From Candidatus Aenigmatarchaeota archaeon (GTDB taxonomy: Archaea > Aenigmatarchaeota > Aenigmatarchaeia > CG10238-14), in NCBI GenBank assembly GCA_018920365.1, contig JAHLMM010000001.1, positions 68,449 to 132,448 on the forward strand: a stretch of 64,000 nt of DNA, given 5' to 3'. Of the stretch, positions 17,928 to 25,614 are shown piece by piece. The notes under the pieces are model-generated. The model was not told the origin of the DNA. It worked only from the letters and a program-made list of their open reading frames with translations, and searched no databases. Both the position numbers and the translations under genes were made by a program. How positions within the stretch are numbered: position 1 is the first letter of the stretch; each line of letters starts with the position of its first letter.

Positions 17928-17990
17928 AAATTTTATTTAATTTGAGTTATTTAAAAAAATTTTAATACTGAATAACAACAAAGTTTTTTA

Positions 17991-18224
17991 ATGGATATAT
18001 GCGTTCATTGCGGTAAATTTGCAACAATGTATAATTCTTCTGAACAGCCAGTTTGTAAAAATTGTTTTGAGAAAAAACCAAAACATTACAGCTGTAAAAA
18101 ATGTGGGGCAATGATGGTTGTAAAAAAGGGAAAGTATGGCTCCTTTTGGGGTTGTATAGGTTATCCTTTATGTGATAACACTGTTTCTTTGAAAGAAGCC
18201 TTTTTGAAAACAATCAAAAAATAA
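17991..18224 (+). CDS. Zinc-ribbon protein with topoisomerase-type C4 finger
   Basis: A 77-residue protein with two zinc modules: CVHC...CKNC in the first half, and a type I topoisomerase C-terminal C4 finger in the second (YSCKKCGAMMVVKKGKYGSFWGCIGYPLC). Such fingers normally sit at the end of TopA and bind single-stranded DNA; here the module stands alone. The start ATG lies just after a TTTTTTA run without a clear ribosome site, as expected for a leaderless mRNA. It ends eight bases from the opposite-strand tRNA-Ala. Confidence 0.8.
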   Translation: MDICVHCGKFATMYNSSEQPVCKNCFEKKPKHYSCKKCGAMMVVKKGKYGSFWGCIGYPLCDNTVSLKEAFLKTIKK

Positions 18225-18231
18225 TGCTTTA

Positions 18232-18304
18232 TGGACCAGGTGGGATTTGAACCCACAGCCTCTGCCTTGCGACGACAGCGATCTAGCCATTGATCTACTG
18301 GCCC
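18232..18304 (-). tRNA. tRNA-Ala (CGC)
   Basis: Read on the minus strand, the acceptor GGGCCAG pairs with CTGGTCC and includes the G3-U70 wobble that marks tRNA-Ala. The anticodon stem CTGTC/GGCAG encloses GTCGCAA, anticodon CGC. The T arm is TGTGGGTTCAAATCCCAC. Length is 73 nt, no CCA encoded, discriminator A. Base 32 is G, which is unusual. Confidence 0.93.
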
Positions 18305-18350
18305 ATAATATAAATTATTAAAAATTTGTATTGAATTTAAATAATTGCAA

Positions 18351-18425
18351 GGGCCACTAGCTTAGCCTGGTTGGAGCGCCTGACTGATAATCAGGAGGTC
18401 GCCAGTTCAAATCTGGCGTGGCCCA
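18351..18425 (+). tRNA. tRNA-Ile (GAT)
   Basis: GGGCCAC pairs with GTGGCCC; the D arm is GCTTAGCCTGGTTGGAGC; the anticodon stem CCTGA/TCAGG encloses CTGATAA with anticodon GAT; the T arm is GCCAGTTCAAATCTGGC. Discriminator A, 75 nt, no CCA encoded, no intron. It is divergent from the tRNA-Ala, 46 bases away. Confidence 0.95.
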
Positions 18426-18469
18426 TCTGGTTTTAAATCGTTTTAATTTAATTATAAACAGGTGAAATT

Positions 18470-18700
18470 ATGGTGGAATATAAAACTTTAAAGTCTGAAC
18501 ATATGGGCTTTGGTAAAAACAACTTTATAGAAATCGCACGAAAAAAGGTGATAGCTGACAATGGTGAAAGTGAGTTTATATCACTATCAAGAGGGTTTAT
18601 AACCAATAATGGTGAAAAAAGATACAAGCAATCTGTAACAATACCTAGCTCTAAAGAAATGGTCGATTTTATAAAAAAGAAGCTGGATGAAATGGTTTAA
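18470..18700 (+). CDS. Small conserved-looking protein of unknown function
   Basis: A 76-residue basic protein with a strong CAGGTGAAATT-ATG start. The sequence (NNFIEIARKKVIADNGESEFISLSRGF...VTIPSSKEMVDFIKKKLDEM) alternates beta strands and ends in a helix, a shape similar to small single-strand-binding folds such as PC4, but I cannot confirm that. It overlaps by four bases the end of the opposite-strand gene. Confidence 0.65.
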   Translation: MVEYKTLKSEHMGFGKNNFIEIARKKVIADNGESEFISLSRGFITNNGEKRYKQSVTIPSSKEMVDFIKKKLDEMV

Positions 18701-19167
18701 ATTTCTTCCCAAACATCCTCTTCTTCATCACTATCCTTTATAACATCTTGATCATATTTTGTCATTTTTTTGATTGATTTTTCTATTATTTTCTCCTTTA
18801 TATCAAATTTTGGCTTTTTTTCTGTTTCTTCTTCAACTTCTGGTTCTTCCTCTATTTGCTCTTCTTCCTCTTCCTCCTCATCATGTTTTACACTACTTGC
18901 CAGATTAAATTGAAGTGTTTCTATTTTTGATGACAAGCTTTGAATTTGCTCAGAAAGATTTTTTACGGCTGTTTCAAGCTTTTCCAGCCTACTTTCTTCG
19001 TTTAAGGGTTTTAAAATCCCCATTTCAAGAAAAATCCCTAAAACACCTATGTTTGTTTTTTCACCTGTTTCGATGTTTTCAGCTATATGTGTCTTTTTAT
19101 TGTTGTCAAAATAAACCTTAAAGTCGTCTGTGTTTAGCTTATATTTTGTGACTATATTCAAAGCCAT
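18697..19167 (-). CDS. Acidic coiled-coil protein
   Basis: A 156-residue protein: an N-terminal small domain, a coiled coil of about 35 residues (SRLEKLETAVKNLSEQIQSL and on), an extremely acidic Glu run (DEEEEEEEQIEEEPEVEEE) and a Lys-rich helix. It looks like a soluble cytoplasmic protein that could bind a basic partner. No family recognised. Confidence 0.65.
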   Translation of the reverse strand: MALNIVTKYKLNTDDFKVYFDNNKKTHIAENIETGEKTNIGVLGIFLEMGILKPLNEESRLEKLETAVKNLSEQIQSLSSKIETLQFNLASSVKHDEEEEEEEQIEEEPEVEEETEKKPKFDIKEKIIEKSIKKMTKYDQDVIKDSDEEEDVWEEI

Positions 19168-19237
19168 AGAATTGTTATAGTATTGAATAGATTTATTTTT
19201 ACATTAAGTTGATAAGCTTTGCTACCATCTTCTTTTT

Positions 19238-19441
19238 ATGAAGGCAGAACCTTATGAAATGAGAGTTTCAAACATTATTTATAAAGGAGTTAAATATACA
19301 ATTGAAGGACGAGAAAAAATTGATGATTTTATTTCTACCATTCCACCAAGCGGTTATCTGTTTAAAATTTACAACGAAATATCATCTAATGGGACAGTGA
19401 AAGCCGAAATAGTGATCATTTTTAGAAAAGCAGTTTTATAG
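19238..19441 (+). CDS. Small protein of unknown function
   Basis: A 67-residue protein (MKAEPYEMRVSNIIYKGVKY...). Alternating hydrophobic residues suggest a small alpha/beta domain. Divergent from the acidic coiled-coil gene and followed 35 bases later by another small gene. No motif recognised. Confidence 0.5.
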   Translation: MKAEPYEMRVSNIIYKGVKYTIEGREKIDDFISTIPPSGYLFKIYNEISSNGTVKAEIVIIFRKAVL

Positions 19442-19476
19442 ATAATGATTTTAATCATAAAAACAAATTAATTTTT

Positions 19477-19716
19477 ATGGGAATTTTCAATCTCAAGAAA
19501 GCTGCAAAAGAACCTTTACCTGAACCGATGCCGATAATACCAGAGCAGCCGAAGAATGAGCCTCAACCTGAAACAAATCAAGATTATGCTAAACTAAAAT
19601 TTGACTTGATGCTATCAGAAATTGAAAATGTAAAAACACAGATACAAATGGTAAATGAAAGGTTGAAGATGATAGAGAAAAAGCTTGATCAAAGAACCAC
19701 TATAAGATATGTATGA
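19477..19716 (+). CDS. Small Pro-rich/coiled-coil protein
   Basis: A 79-residue protein with a Pro/Glu-rich segment (LPEPMPIIPEQPKNEPQPE) followed by a coiled coil of about 40 residues (LKFDLMLSEIENVKTQIQMV...). It overlaps the next gene by four bases, so the two are translationally coupled. Likely an oligomeric adaptor; function unknown. Confidence 0.6.
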   Translation: MGIFNLKKAAKEPLPEPMPIIPEQPKNEPQPETNQDYAKLKFDLMLSEIENVKTQIQMVNERLKMIEKKLDQRTTIRYV

Positions 19717-20066
19717 AACAATATATTGCTGTTTTGCTGTTGCTAATAATTTCATTCATTATTTTTTATAGGCAAAAAGTCGAGATAATATACTTTTACA
19801 GCAAAGATTGTATAGTCTCTAATCAAACTGACTCTATAATTGAAGATATTGAAAGGAATTTTAACCGTAATGTAAATGTAATTTATGTTGATGGATTTAA
19901 TCCTGAAGGTGAAAGACAGAAAAAAATGGTTGATCTTTATAACATAAACAGCGTTCCTGTCATAATAATTGATGGTAGTGTATTCAAAGGAGAATTTACA
20001 TATGAATCGTTGAAATCCAGTATATGTGAAAGGTTTGTTTTTAAGCCATCTGCCTGCTTCAAATAA
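19713..20066 (+). CDS. Membrane-anchored thioredoxin-fold protein without a CxxC
   Basis: A 117-residue protein with an N-terminal membrane helix and a thioredoxin/glutaredoxin-like domain: EIIYFYSKDCIVSNQ at the active-site position, a VNVIYVDG strand, and the cis-proline loop SVPVIIIDG. The site keeps only the first Cys (C-I-V-S), so disulfide exchange by the usual CxxC route is impossible; two more cysteines are near the C-terminus. Coupled to the upstream coiled-coil gene by a four-base overlap. A monothiol or binding role is inference. Confidence 0.72.
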   Translation: MKQYIAVLLLLIISFIIFYRQKVEIIYFYSKDCIVSNQTDSIIEDIERNFNRNVNVIYVDGFNPEGERQKKMVDLYNINSVPVIIIDGSVFKGEFTYESLKSSICERFVFKPSACFK

Positions 20067-20127
20067 CTTTTTAAATCTTTATTTTTAAATTTAAGTTTCG
20101 TATATATTGTTATCTTGGGGTGTTCAA

Positions 20128-20400
20128 ATGGAAGTAAAAGCTATCAAAGGAGATAAAGACTCTATTATGGTAGAGATTAAAGGAGATACAATCAGTTTTG
20201 CAAATCTTATAGCAGAAGAACTATGGGAAATAAAGGATGTAAAAGAGGCTGCTGCAATCAAAGAGCATCCATACTTATCAGAACCAAGAGTATATGTTAA
20301 AGCAAATGATCCTAAAAAGGCCTTGGTTACAGCTGCAAAAGAAGTACAGAACAAAGTAAAGGAAATAGAAAAAGAATTTCAAATGAGTAGCAAAAAATAA
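20128..20400 (+). CDS. rpoL: DNA-directed RNA polymerase subunit L (Rpb11-like)
   Basis: A 90-residue protein matching archaeal RpoL: MEVKAIKGDKDSIMVEIKGD, then the DTISFANLIAEELW helix (equivalent to the D-(H/P)TL-x-N-x-L motif) and HPYLSEPRVYVKANDPKKAL. It pairs with subunit D as the alpha-like platform of RNA polymerase. The ATG at 20128 with a GGGGTG site is used; the frame extends upstream but without a good start. Subunit D is not in the window. Confidence 0.9.
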   Translation: MEVKAIKGDKDSIMVEIKGDTISFANLIAEELWEIKDVKEAAAIKEHPYLSEPRVYVKANDPKKALVTAAKEVQNKVKEIEKEFQMSSKK

Positions 20401-20439
20401 TTATTTAGTATTAAACTACAAATAATATTTAGGATTTAC

Positions 20440-21069
20440 ATGTATGAGCCTTACGATGATAAAAAGGGTTCTTTCTTTAAAAGGTTAGCCAATAAAATAA
20501 AGGATAGATGGGAAGCCTTTAAGCAAGATTTGCATTTCAACGAAGGTTCAACCAAAAATATTTTGATTGTTGTCATACCACTTGTCTTGATTGCATTAAT
20601 AGGGATAAGTTATACAGGCTATGTAACATATACTGCTAGAATAACTGAAGCTCAATCAAAAGTAATGGTAATGGAAAAGCAATTAACTGGTTTGGAACAA
20701 GAGTTGATAAGTACAAAAAATGATTTATCAGCATGTAACAATAATCTTGACAAAACTAAAAACGATTTACAAGAAACAAAGAACAGTCTTGAAAAGTCGC
20801 TGAAAAATGTTGATAGTTGCATTGTAGAAAAACAAGAGCTAGAATCTGATATAAATGATTTGACCAAAAAATACAATGATTTGGATACAAAATTCAAAAC
20901 ACTTGAATCTAATTTCAAATCATTAGAATGCAATTGGGCTAAAAGTAAGGGTTGCCTATATTATGTTCTGAAAAGCAACAATATAGATTGTGTTGTTAAA
21001 ATAGCAGATAAGTATTATACAATACCTGTAGGCATAGAAGTTAAAGAAAGTGAAGTTAGAATATGTTAA
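20440..21069 (+). CDS. Membrane-anchored coiled-coil protein
   Basis: A 209-residue protein: a basic cytoplasmic head of about 40 residues, one membrane helix (about 43-67), a long coiled coil (about 70-160, heptads in TEAQSKVMVMEKQLTGLEQE), then a small C-terminal domain with several Cys including NWAKSKGCLYYVL. The coiled coil with Asn/Asp/Lys repeats resembles surface spacers. No family recognised. Confidence 0.65.
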   Translation: MYEPYDDKKGSFFKRLANKIKDRWEAFKQDLHFNEGSTKNILIVVIPLVLIALIGISYTGYVTYTARITEAQSKVMVMEKQLTGLEQELISTKNDLSACNNNLDKTKNDLQETKNSLEKSLKNVDSCIVEKQELESDINDLTKKYNDLDTKFKTLESNFKSLECNWAKSKGCLYYVLKSNNIDCVVKIADKYYTIPVGIEVKESEVRIC

Positions 21070-21095
21070 ATTAATTGAAATTCATTATAGTTTTA

Positions 21096-21926
21096 ATGAT
21101 GTATGTAAAAAAATTTGATGGCAGCAGGCAGGTTTTTGATAAAAAGAAGATTTACAGAACATGTATAAGAATTGGAGCAAATGAACAACAAGCAAATGAA
21201 ATAGTAAATAAAGTAAGCAGTAAAATTTACAATGGCATAACAACAAAACAAATATTGGATTTAATTTTTAATGAAATGAACAAGTTCAAGTCAGGTTTTG
21301 CTAAAAGGATTGATCTGCGTCAATCCATAAGTATGCTTGACCCAAAACCAGATTTTGAAATCTTTTCATCACTAATACTCAAAGAGCTTGGTTATAAAAT
21401 AAAAAACAATCTAATAATAAGCGGAAAGTGCGTTGAACATGAAATTGATATTGTTGCGATGAAAAATGACAAAACATTATACGTTGAAGTTAAACACCAT
21501 CAAAACCCACATGCATACACAGGTCTTGATATTTTTCTTCAAGCAAATTCCACATTTCAAAGCCTGAAAGATGGATTTGCCTTGAAAAAGAATAGAATTG
21601 ATTTTAATGATGTGTTGATAATATGTAATACAAAAATTTCTGATCATGCTAAAAAATATGCGGATTGCATGCATATAAACTATCTTTGTTGGAATTACCC
21701 TGATGGTGGCTTGGAAAGATTGGTTGAAGAAAAAAAACTATATCCAATAACAATAATAAAAGACTTGGATGATCAAACGAGAAAAAAATTAACTGGGAAT
21801 GGAATTATCATTCTTAAACAAATTGTAGAATCCAATTTAAAAGATGTTTCAAGAAAAGCAAAAATAGGGCTAAGCAAGCTAGAAGAAATAAAAGAGGATG
21901 CACTCAAAATATTGCAAATCGTTTAG
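21096..21926 (+). CDS. ATP-cone / Mrr-type restriction endonuclease-fold protein
   Basis: About 276 residues in three parts: an N-terminal ATP-cone-like domain (KKFDGSRQVFDKKKIYRTCIRIGA, to about residue 80), a PD-(D/E)xK nuclease core (HEIDIVAMKNDKTLYVEVKHH, giving Asp, Glu and Lys in register), and a C-terminal helix-hairpin-helix-like region (LDDQTRKKLTGNGIIILKQI... LSKLEEIKEDALKIL). ATP cones bind nucleotides as allosteric sensors. The frame is open from a TTG at 21075, but tandem ATGs at 21096/21099 are more likely. No methylase or specificity gene is nearby, so it is not a classical restriction system. The end overlaps the opposite-strand gene by 23 bases. Confidence 0.78.
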   Translation: MMYVKKFDGSRQVFDKKKIYRTCIRIGANEQQANEIVNKVSSKIYNGITTKQILDLIFNEMNKFKSGFAKRIDLRQSISMLDPKPDFEIFSSLILKELGYKIKNNLIISGKCVEHEIDIVAMKNDKTLYVEVKHHQNPHAYTGLDIFLQANSTFQSLKDGFALKKNRIDFNDVLIICNTKISDHAKKYADCMHINYLCWNYPDGGLERLVEEKKLYPITIIKDLDDQTRKKLTGNGIIILKQIVESNLKDVSRKAKIGLSKLEEIKEDALKILQIV

Positions 21927-23277
21927 TGTTTTTATATAAAAGCAATGATTTCAATGCTTTAACTGCTCTTTCTGGCGAAGGATAAACAGGTATTCCTTCT
22001 TTCATTAACATCATGTTTTGTGTTTGTGAAAAGTTGCTTCCAACAGAGCATACTGCAATAGGTTTTTTGAATTTTTTAGCTTCTTTAATGTAATTTACAA
22101 CTTTCTCTGATAAAGTTGGTACTTGGAAAAGAGATATTATTAAAACTAAATCATATTCGTTTGATGAAAGGCATGCGTTTATTGCTGTTTTATATCTTTC
22201 TGCATCAGCATCGCCTGTAAGATCTATTGGGTTTTTTAAGCTTACATATCCAGGCATTTTTGATTTTAATTTTGATTTTAACATTTCAGATGGCTCTGGT
22301 AAAGCAAATCCTAATCTTTCAGCTTCGTCTGTAGCAAGAACACCAAAACCGCCGCCGTCAGTGATTATTGCTAAACGATTTGATTTTGGCAATGATTGTG
22401 TTGAAAGCATCATCGCATAATCCTGAAGCTCTTCCCAGTTTGATGCTTCTAAAATACCGGATTGTTTAAAGGCTGCTGAATAAATTTGTGCCTGTCCTGC
22501 TAAAGAACCTGTGTGAGAAGAGACTGCTTGCATGCCTTTTGAGCTTTTTCCAGCTTTCAAAACTATTACAGGTTTTTTTCTTGTAACTTTCTTTGCTACC
22601 TTCATAAACTTTGAACCGTTGTCCTTAAGTCCTTCTAAGTAAGCTATTATAACTTTTGTTTTGTTATCCTTACCAAGAAACTCTATTAGATCTGTTTCAG
22701 TAACATCCATACCATTGCCATATGAAACGAATTTGCTTATTCCTATTTTGTTTTCATAAAAAACATCTAATATTGTTGAACCAACTGCACCTGATTGAGT
22801 GATGAAAGAAATATTGCCTTTGGCAGGACGCATACATCTCTCTCTTGATAAAAACAAAGTATCCACACCCGAATAAGCATCGTAAATGCCTATGCAATTT
22901 GGTCCTATAACTCTTGTTTTTGTTTTTTGTAAAATTTGCTTTAATTCATCTTCAAGTTTTTTTCCTTCTTCACCTGTTTCTGAAAATCCTGATGTAATGA
23001 TGACAACTGATTTAACTTTTTTTTTGATGCATTCAGACAATGCTTGCAAAACCGATTTGACAGGAATAATTATAACAGCGAGATCTATGTCATCTTTAAC
23101 GTCTAAAACTGATTTGTAGCATTTTCTTCCCAAGATTTCATCTGCATTTGGGTTTATTGGGTACAAATGCTTGAAGTTATTGTTAACAAAATTCGAGAAG
23201 ACTATATATCCAAGTTTGTTTGGGTCGCGAGAAGCACCTATGACAGCGACTGATTTTGGCGAAAAAAATGTTTGCAT
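21904..23277 (-). CDS. acdA: Acyl-CoA (acetyl-CoA) synthetase, ADP-forming, alpha subunit
   Basis: The 457-residue protein has the three-part alpha-subunit layout: a CoA-binding Rossmann domain (SVAVIGASRDPNKLGY), a ligase domain with FITQSGAVGSTILD, and the phospho-histidine loop SSHTGSLAG. It converts acyl-CoA, ADP and phosphate to acid, CoA and ATP, the energy-yielding step of archaeal fermentation. The ATP-grasp beta subunit is not encoded alongside and must lie elsewhere. Size matches the separate-subunit form. Confidence 0.9.
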   Translation of the reverse strand: MQTFFSPKSVAVIGASRDPNKLGYIVFSNFVNNNFKHLYPINPNADEILGRKCYKSVLDVKDDIDLAVIIIPVKSVLQALSECIKKKVKSVVIITSGFSETGEEGKKLEDELKQILQKTKTRVIGPNCIGIYDAYSGVDTLFLSRERCMRPAKGNISFITQSGAVGSTILDVFYENKIGISKFVSYGNGMDVTETDLIEFLGKDNKTKVIIAYLEGLKDNGSKFMKVAKKVTRKKPVIVLKAGKSSKGMQAVSSHTGSLAGQAQIYSAAFKQSGILEASNWEELQDYAMMLSTQSLPKSNRLAIITDGGGFGVLATDEAERLGFALPEPSEMLKSKLKSKMPGYVSLKNPIDLTGDADAERYKTAINACLSSNEYDLVLIISLFQVPTLSEKVVNYIKEAKKFKKPIAVCSVGSNFSQTQNMMLMKEGIPVYPSPERAVKALKSLLLYKNTKRFAIF

Positions 23278-23295
23278 ATAATTATTTTGTATGGC

Positions 23296-23895
23296 TTAAA
23301 ATATAATATCGTCTTTTGTCAACCTTATCTTCTTTCTAGGCTTGTCATTAGCATAACCTATTGGACAAAGCACTGTTGGGATAAGATTTTTTGGTAATTT
23401 CAGTATTTTGCTATATTCTTTTGGATCAAAACCTTCCATTGGACAAGCATCAAAACCCAAAGCCTTTGCACCATTTAAAGCATTGGAAAGTGCGATATAG
23501 ACTTGGTTTTGAGCCCAAACTATAATTTCTTCTTTACTTAATGATTTCAAGAATGATTTCACCATTTTTGAATATGCGTTCGCTTTGTCTTTTTCAACTC
23601 CTTCTTTTATCATCAATTCTGCTATTTTGTCAACATTTTTTTCAACATCTATATCAGCACATAAAACAAACAAATGAGAGCATGTTTCAACTTGAGGTTG
23701 ATTGTAGGAAGCTGACATCAATTTTTTCTTTGTCTCATCATCCTCTATTATCTTTATCTTCCATGGCTGAACATTATATGATGACGGAGTCATTCTTATT
23801 ATTTCAATGAGTCTATCAACAAGCTCTTTTGGTATTTTTCTTTTATCAAAAGATTTTGCTGCATACCTTTCTTTTACTATTCTTTCAAATTCCAT
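23296..23895 (-). CDS. Nitroreductase-family flavoprotein
   Basis: A 199-residue protein with the nitroreductase FMN signature: RYAAKSFDKRKIPKELVDRL, RMTPSSYNVQPWKI, and the C-terminal GFDACPMEGFDPKEYSKIL and LPTVLCPIGYANDKPRKKIRL-like block. It would use NAD(P)H and FMN to reduce quinones or nitro compounds; the real substrate is unknown. The start has a TAGGTGTTAAT-ATG context. Confidence 0.9.
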   Translation of the reverse strand: MEFERIVKERYAAKSFDKRKIPKELVDRLIEIIRMTPSSYNVQPWKIKIIEDDETKKKLMSASYNQPQVETCSHLFVLCADIDVEKNVDKIAELMIKEGVEKDKANAYSKMVKSFLKSLSKEEIIVWAQNQVYIALSNALNGAKALGFDACPMEGFDPKEYSKILKLPKNLIPTVLCPIGYANDKPRKKIRLTKDDIIF

Positions 23896-23945
23896 ATTAA
23901 CACCTATGTTGTATTAGAATTTCAGCTTATATAAATTTGGCTTAA

Positions 23946-24848
23946 TTATACTCTTTCAAGAGTTTCACTTTTTGTCTTAATTGAAAAGTAAGAGCCAACC
24001 AAAATCAAAAATGAACCAAAGAGCTGAAGATATGTGAAATCTTCATTAAGCAAAATTATACCTAAAAGCAAAGATATCACTGGCGAAATTAAAAGAAATG
24101 TTGTTGCTTTTGAGACATTTATCAGTCTTATGCTTGAATACCAGAAAAATACATAGCTGAATAGTGTGAGTGTTGATATAAGTATGTTTCTGACTTGAAT
24201 AAAATCAAGCTGTGCTATCATTGTCAATTTACCTGTTAATGTTACAAGCCCAAATAATATAAGGCCGCCGAAAAACATTCTTGAAAATGAAACGATGAAA
24301 TTATGTAAACCTTGATTCATGACTTTTTTGGCTATAATATTTTCAACTGCCCATAGAAATGTTGCTGTTATTACAAGCAAATCACCTGTTTTTGGATCTT
24401 GCCATAGTTGGGATGGTTTTATCTGGCCATAATATATTGAGATTGTGCCTAAAAACATCAAGAAAATCGCTATCATTAGCTTTTTGTCTATCTTCTCTTT
24501 TAGGAATATGAATGAAAGCAATGCAACATATAATGGTAGTGTTTTATGAAGGAACGCTGCCCTGCCGCCTGTCGTCATTTTCAATCCACTAAAATAGATG
24601 TAGAAAGCTAAAGCACCGCCTATTAAAGCTATCAAAAGCAAATTTGGCAATTTTGTTTTGAATTTTTTGTCAATTTTTCTTGCTGAAAGTGATATGAAAA
24701 GGAAAACAATTCCAATTATAATTGATCTTATTGCCGTAAATATCAAAGGATCTATGTTTACAATAAATATTTTGTTTAATGGTATTGCTATACCACTTAT
24801 TATTGCAGTTATTATCGCAAAAATAGTGCCCAAAGTTTCCTTTTTCAT
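23946..24848 (-). CDS. EamA/DMT-family transporter
   Basis: A 300-residue protein with about ten membrane helices in two homologous EamA halves; typical features are the first helix with SGIAIPLNKIF, a conserved FLHKTLPLYVALLSFIFLKEKI at the end of the first half, and a matching ATTFLLISPVISLLLGIILLNE in the second. It is a drug/metabolite type exporter or importer of unknown substrate. It ends four bases after the next upstream gene's stop on the same strand. Confidence 0.85.
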   Translation of the reverse strand: MKKETLGTIFAIITAIISGIAIPLNKIFIVNIDPLIFTAIRSIIIGIVFLFISLSARKIDKKFKTKLPNLLLIALIGGALAFYIYFSGLKMTTGGRAAFLHKTLPLYVALLSFIFLKEKIDKKLMIAIFLMFLGTISIYYGQIKPSQLWQDPKTGDLLVITATFLWAVENIIAKKVMNQGLHNFIVSFSRMFFGGLILFGLVTLTGKLTMIAQLDFIQVRNILISTLTLFSYVFFWYSSIRLINVSKATTFLLISPVISLLLGIILLNEDFTYLQLFGSFLILVGSYFSIKTKSETLERV

Positions 24849-24851
24849 TGT

Positions 24852-25358
24852 CTATAATATTGGTTTGCTTTTTAAAATATTTTTTAGATTTGTTTTATCA
24901 ATTTTTTCAGAAATAAAATCATAATGTACTGAAACAGTATCACCTGGTTTTATGTTATTCACAAAATCTGTTCTGTATTCTGATATACCAAAAGGTGTTT
25001 TGACTCTTGCCTTACCTTGGCTGACTGATAGAACTTTGCCTATTTTTATTTTGCATTGGATTGGATTGAAATCTTTCATTTCTTCAAATCTTGCATCAAC
25101 AATTTTGTCATGATCAATCAAATAGTATTGATGAATGACTTGCTCGTCTATTTCATTTTTGCCCATTTTTGATGCTATTATTTCTAGCATTCTGTTAGCA
25201 ACCAAAAAATGCTTTTCAAACCCATCAATGTTTTTGCCTTCAGAAAAATCTTTTATTGTTTTATCTAAATCTTGCTGTTTTAATTTGCCTCTTTTGACAA
25301 ATGTTTGTGCACATGGCAATGCATAACAGAAATACAGCCTTTTATCTTTTATTTTCAT
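24852..25358 (-). CDS. Protein with C-terminal HypC-like barrel
   Basis: A 168-residue protein. The N-terminal half is helical with YFCYALPCAQTF; the C-terminal 65 residues (IKIGKVLSVSQGKARVKTP..., ...NNIKPGDTVSVHYDFISEKI) have the pattern of the small beta barrel of HypC/HupF hydrogenase chaperones (GKVxxVxxxxAxV ... VGDYVLVHxGFAI). An in-frame TTG at 25388 is possible, but the ATG at 25358 is preferred; it overlaps the upstream HypC-like gene by 17 bases. The N-terminal half may belong to the DUF6390-like group found beside HypC in bacteria, but I am unsure. No hydrogenase or hypABDEF gene is in the window. Confidence 0.6.
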   Translation of the reverse strand: MKIKDKRLYFCYALPCAQTFVKRGKLKQQDLDKTIKDFSEGKNIDGFEKHFLVANRMLEIIASKMGKNEIDEQVIHQYYLIDHDKIVDARFEEMKDFNPIQCKIKIGKVLSVSQGKARVKTPFGISEYRTDFVNNIKPGDTVSVHYDFISEKIDKTNLKNILKSKPIL

Positions 25359-25533
25359 TGCAAACCACGTCTTCTTCAGCTTTGTCAATTATATAATCTG
25401 CTGCACAAATGACAAGATCGTCTTTTTTTATTTTCACAAATGGATTTTTCATTGAATGAATTTTGCCGTCTATTTCAACCTTTGCTTTATCTTTTTCAAC
25501 TGATAAAACTCTGCCTATTATTTGTTGGCACAT
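25342..25533 (-). CDS. HypC-like small protein
   Basis: A 63-residue protein beginning MCQQIIGRVLSVEKDKAKVE, with Cys at position 2 as in HypC, followed by VKIKKDDLVICAADYIIDKA where HypC has VGDYVLVHAGFAI. HypC with HypD builds the Fe(CN)2CO centre of NiFe hydrogenases; the N-terminal Cys is essential there. It is directly coupled to the longer HypC-like gene downstream. Without hydrogenase genes in view, its role may differ. Confidence 0.65.
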   Translation of the reverse strand: MCQQIIGRVLSVEKDKAKVEIDGKIHSMKNPFVKIKKDDLVICAADYIIDKAEEDVVCNENKR

Positions 25534-25614
25534 GAAAAAAGAATTTGTGAAGAAAATATAAATCTTTTAATAACATTTATTAATTTTATTGTCATTTAAT
25601 TTGAAGTTATAGAA

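Noticed and set aside
19713-20066. Frameshifted thioredoxin that lost its second Cys
   Set aside because: The frame is intact with a good fold pattern and a coupled start; a substitution explains the site.
21096-23277. Restriction-modification locus
   Set aside because: There is a nuclease-fold gene but no methylase or specificity subunit, and the neighbour is an acyl-CoA synthetase subunit.
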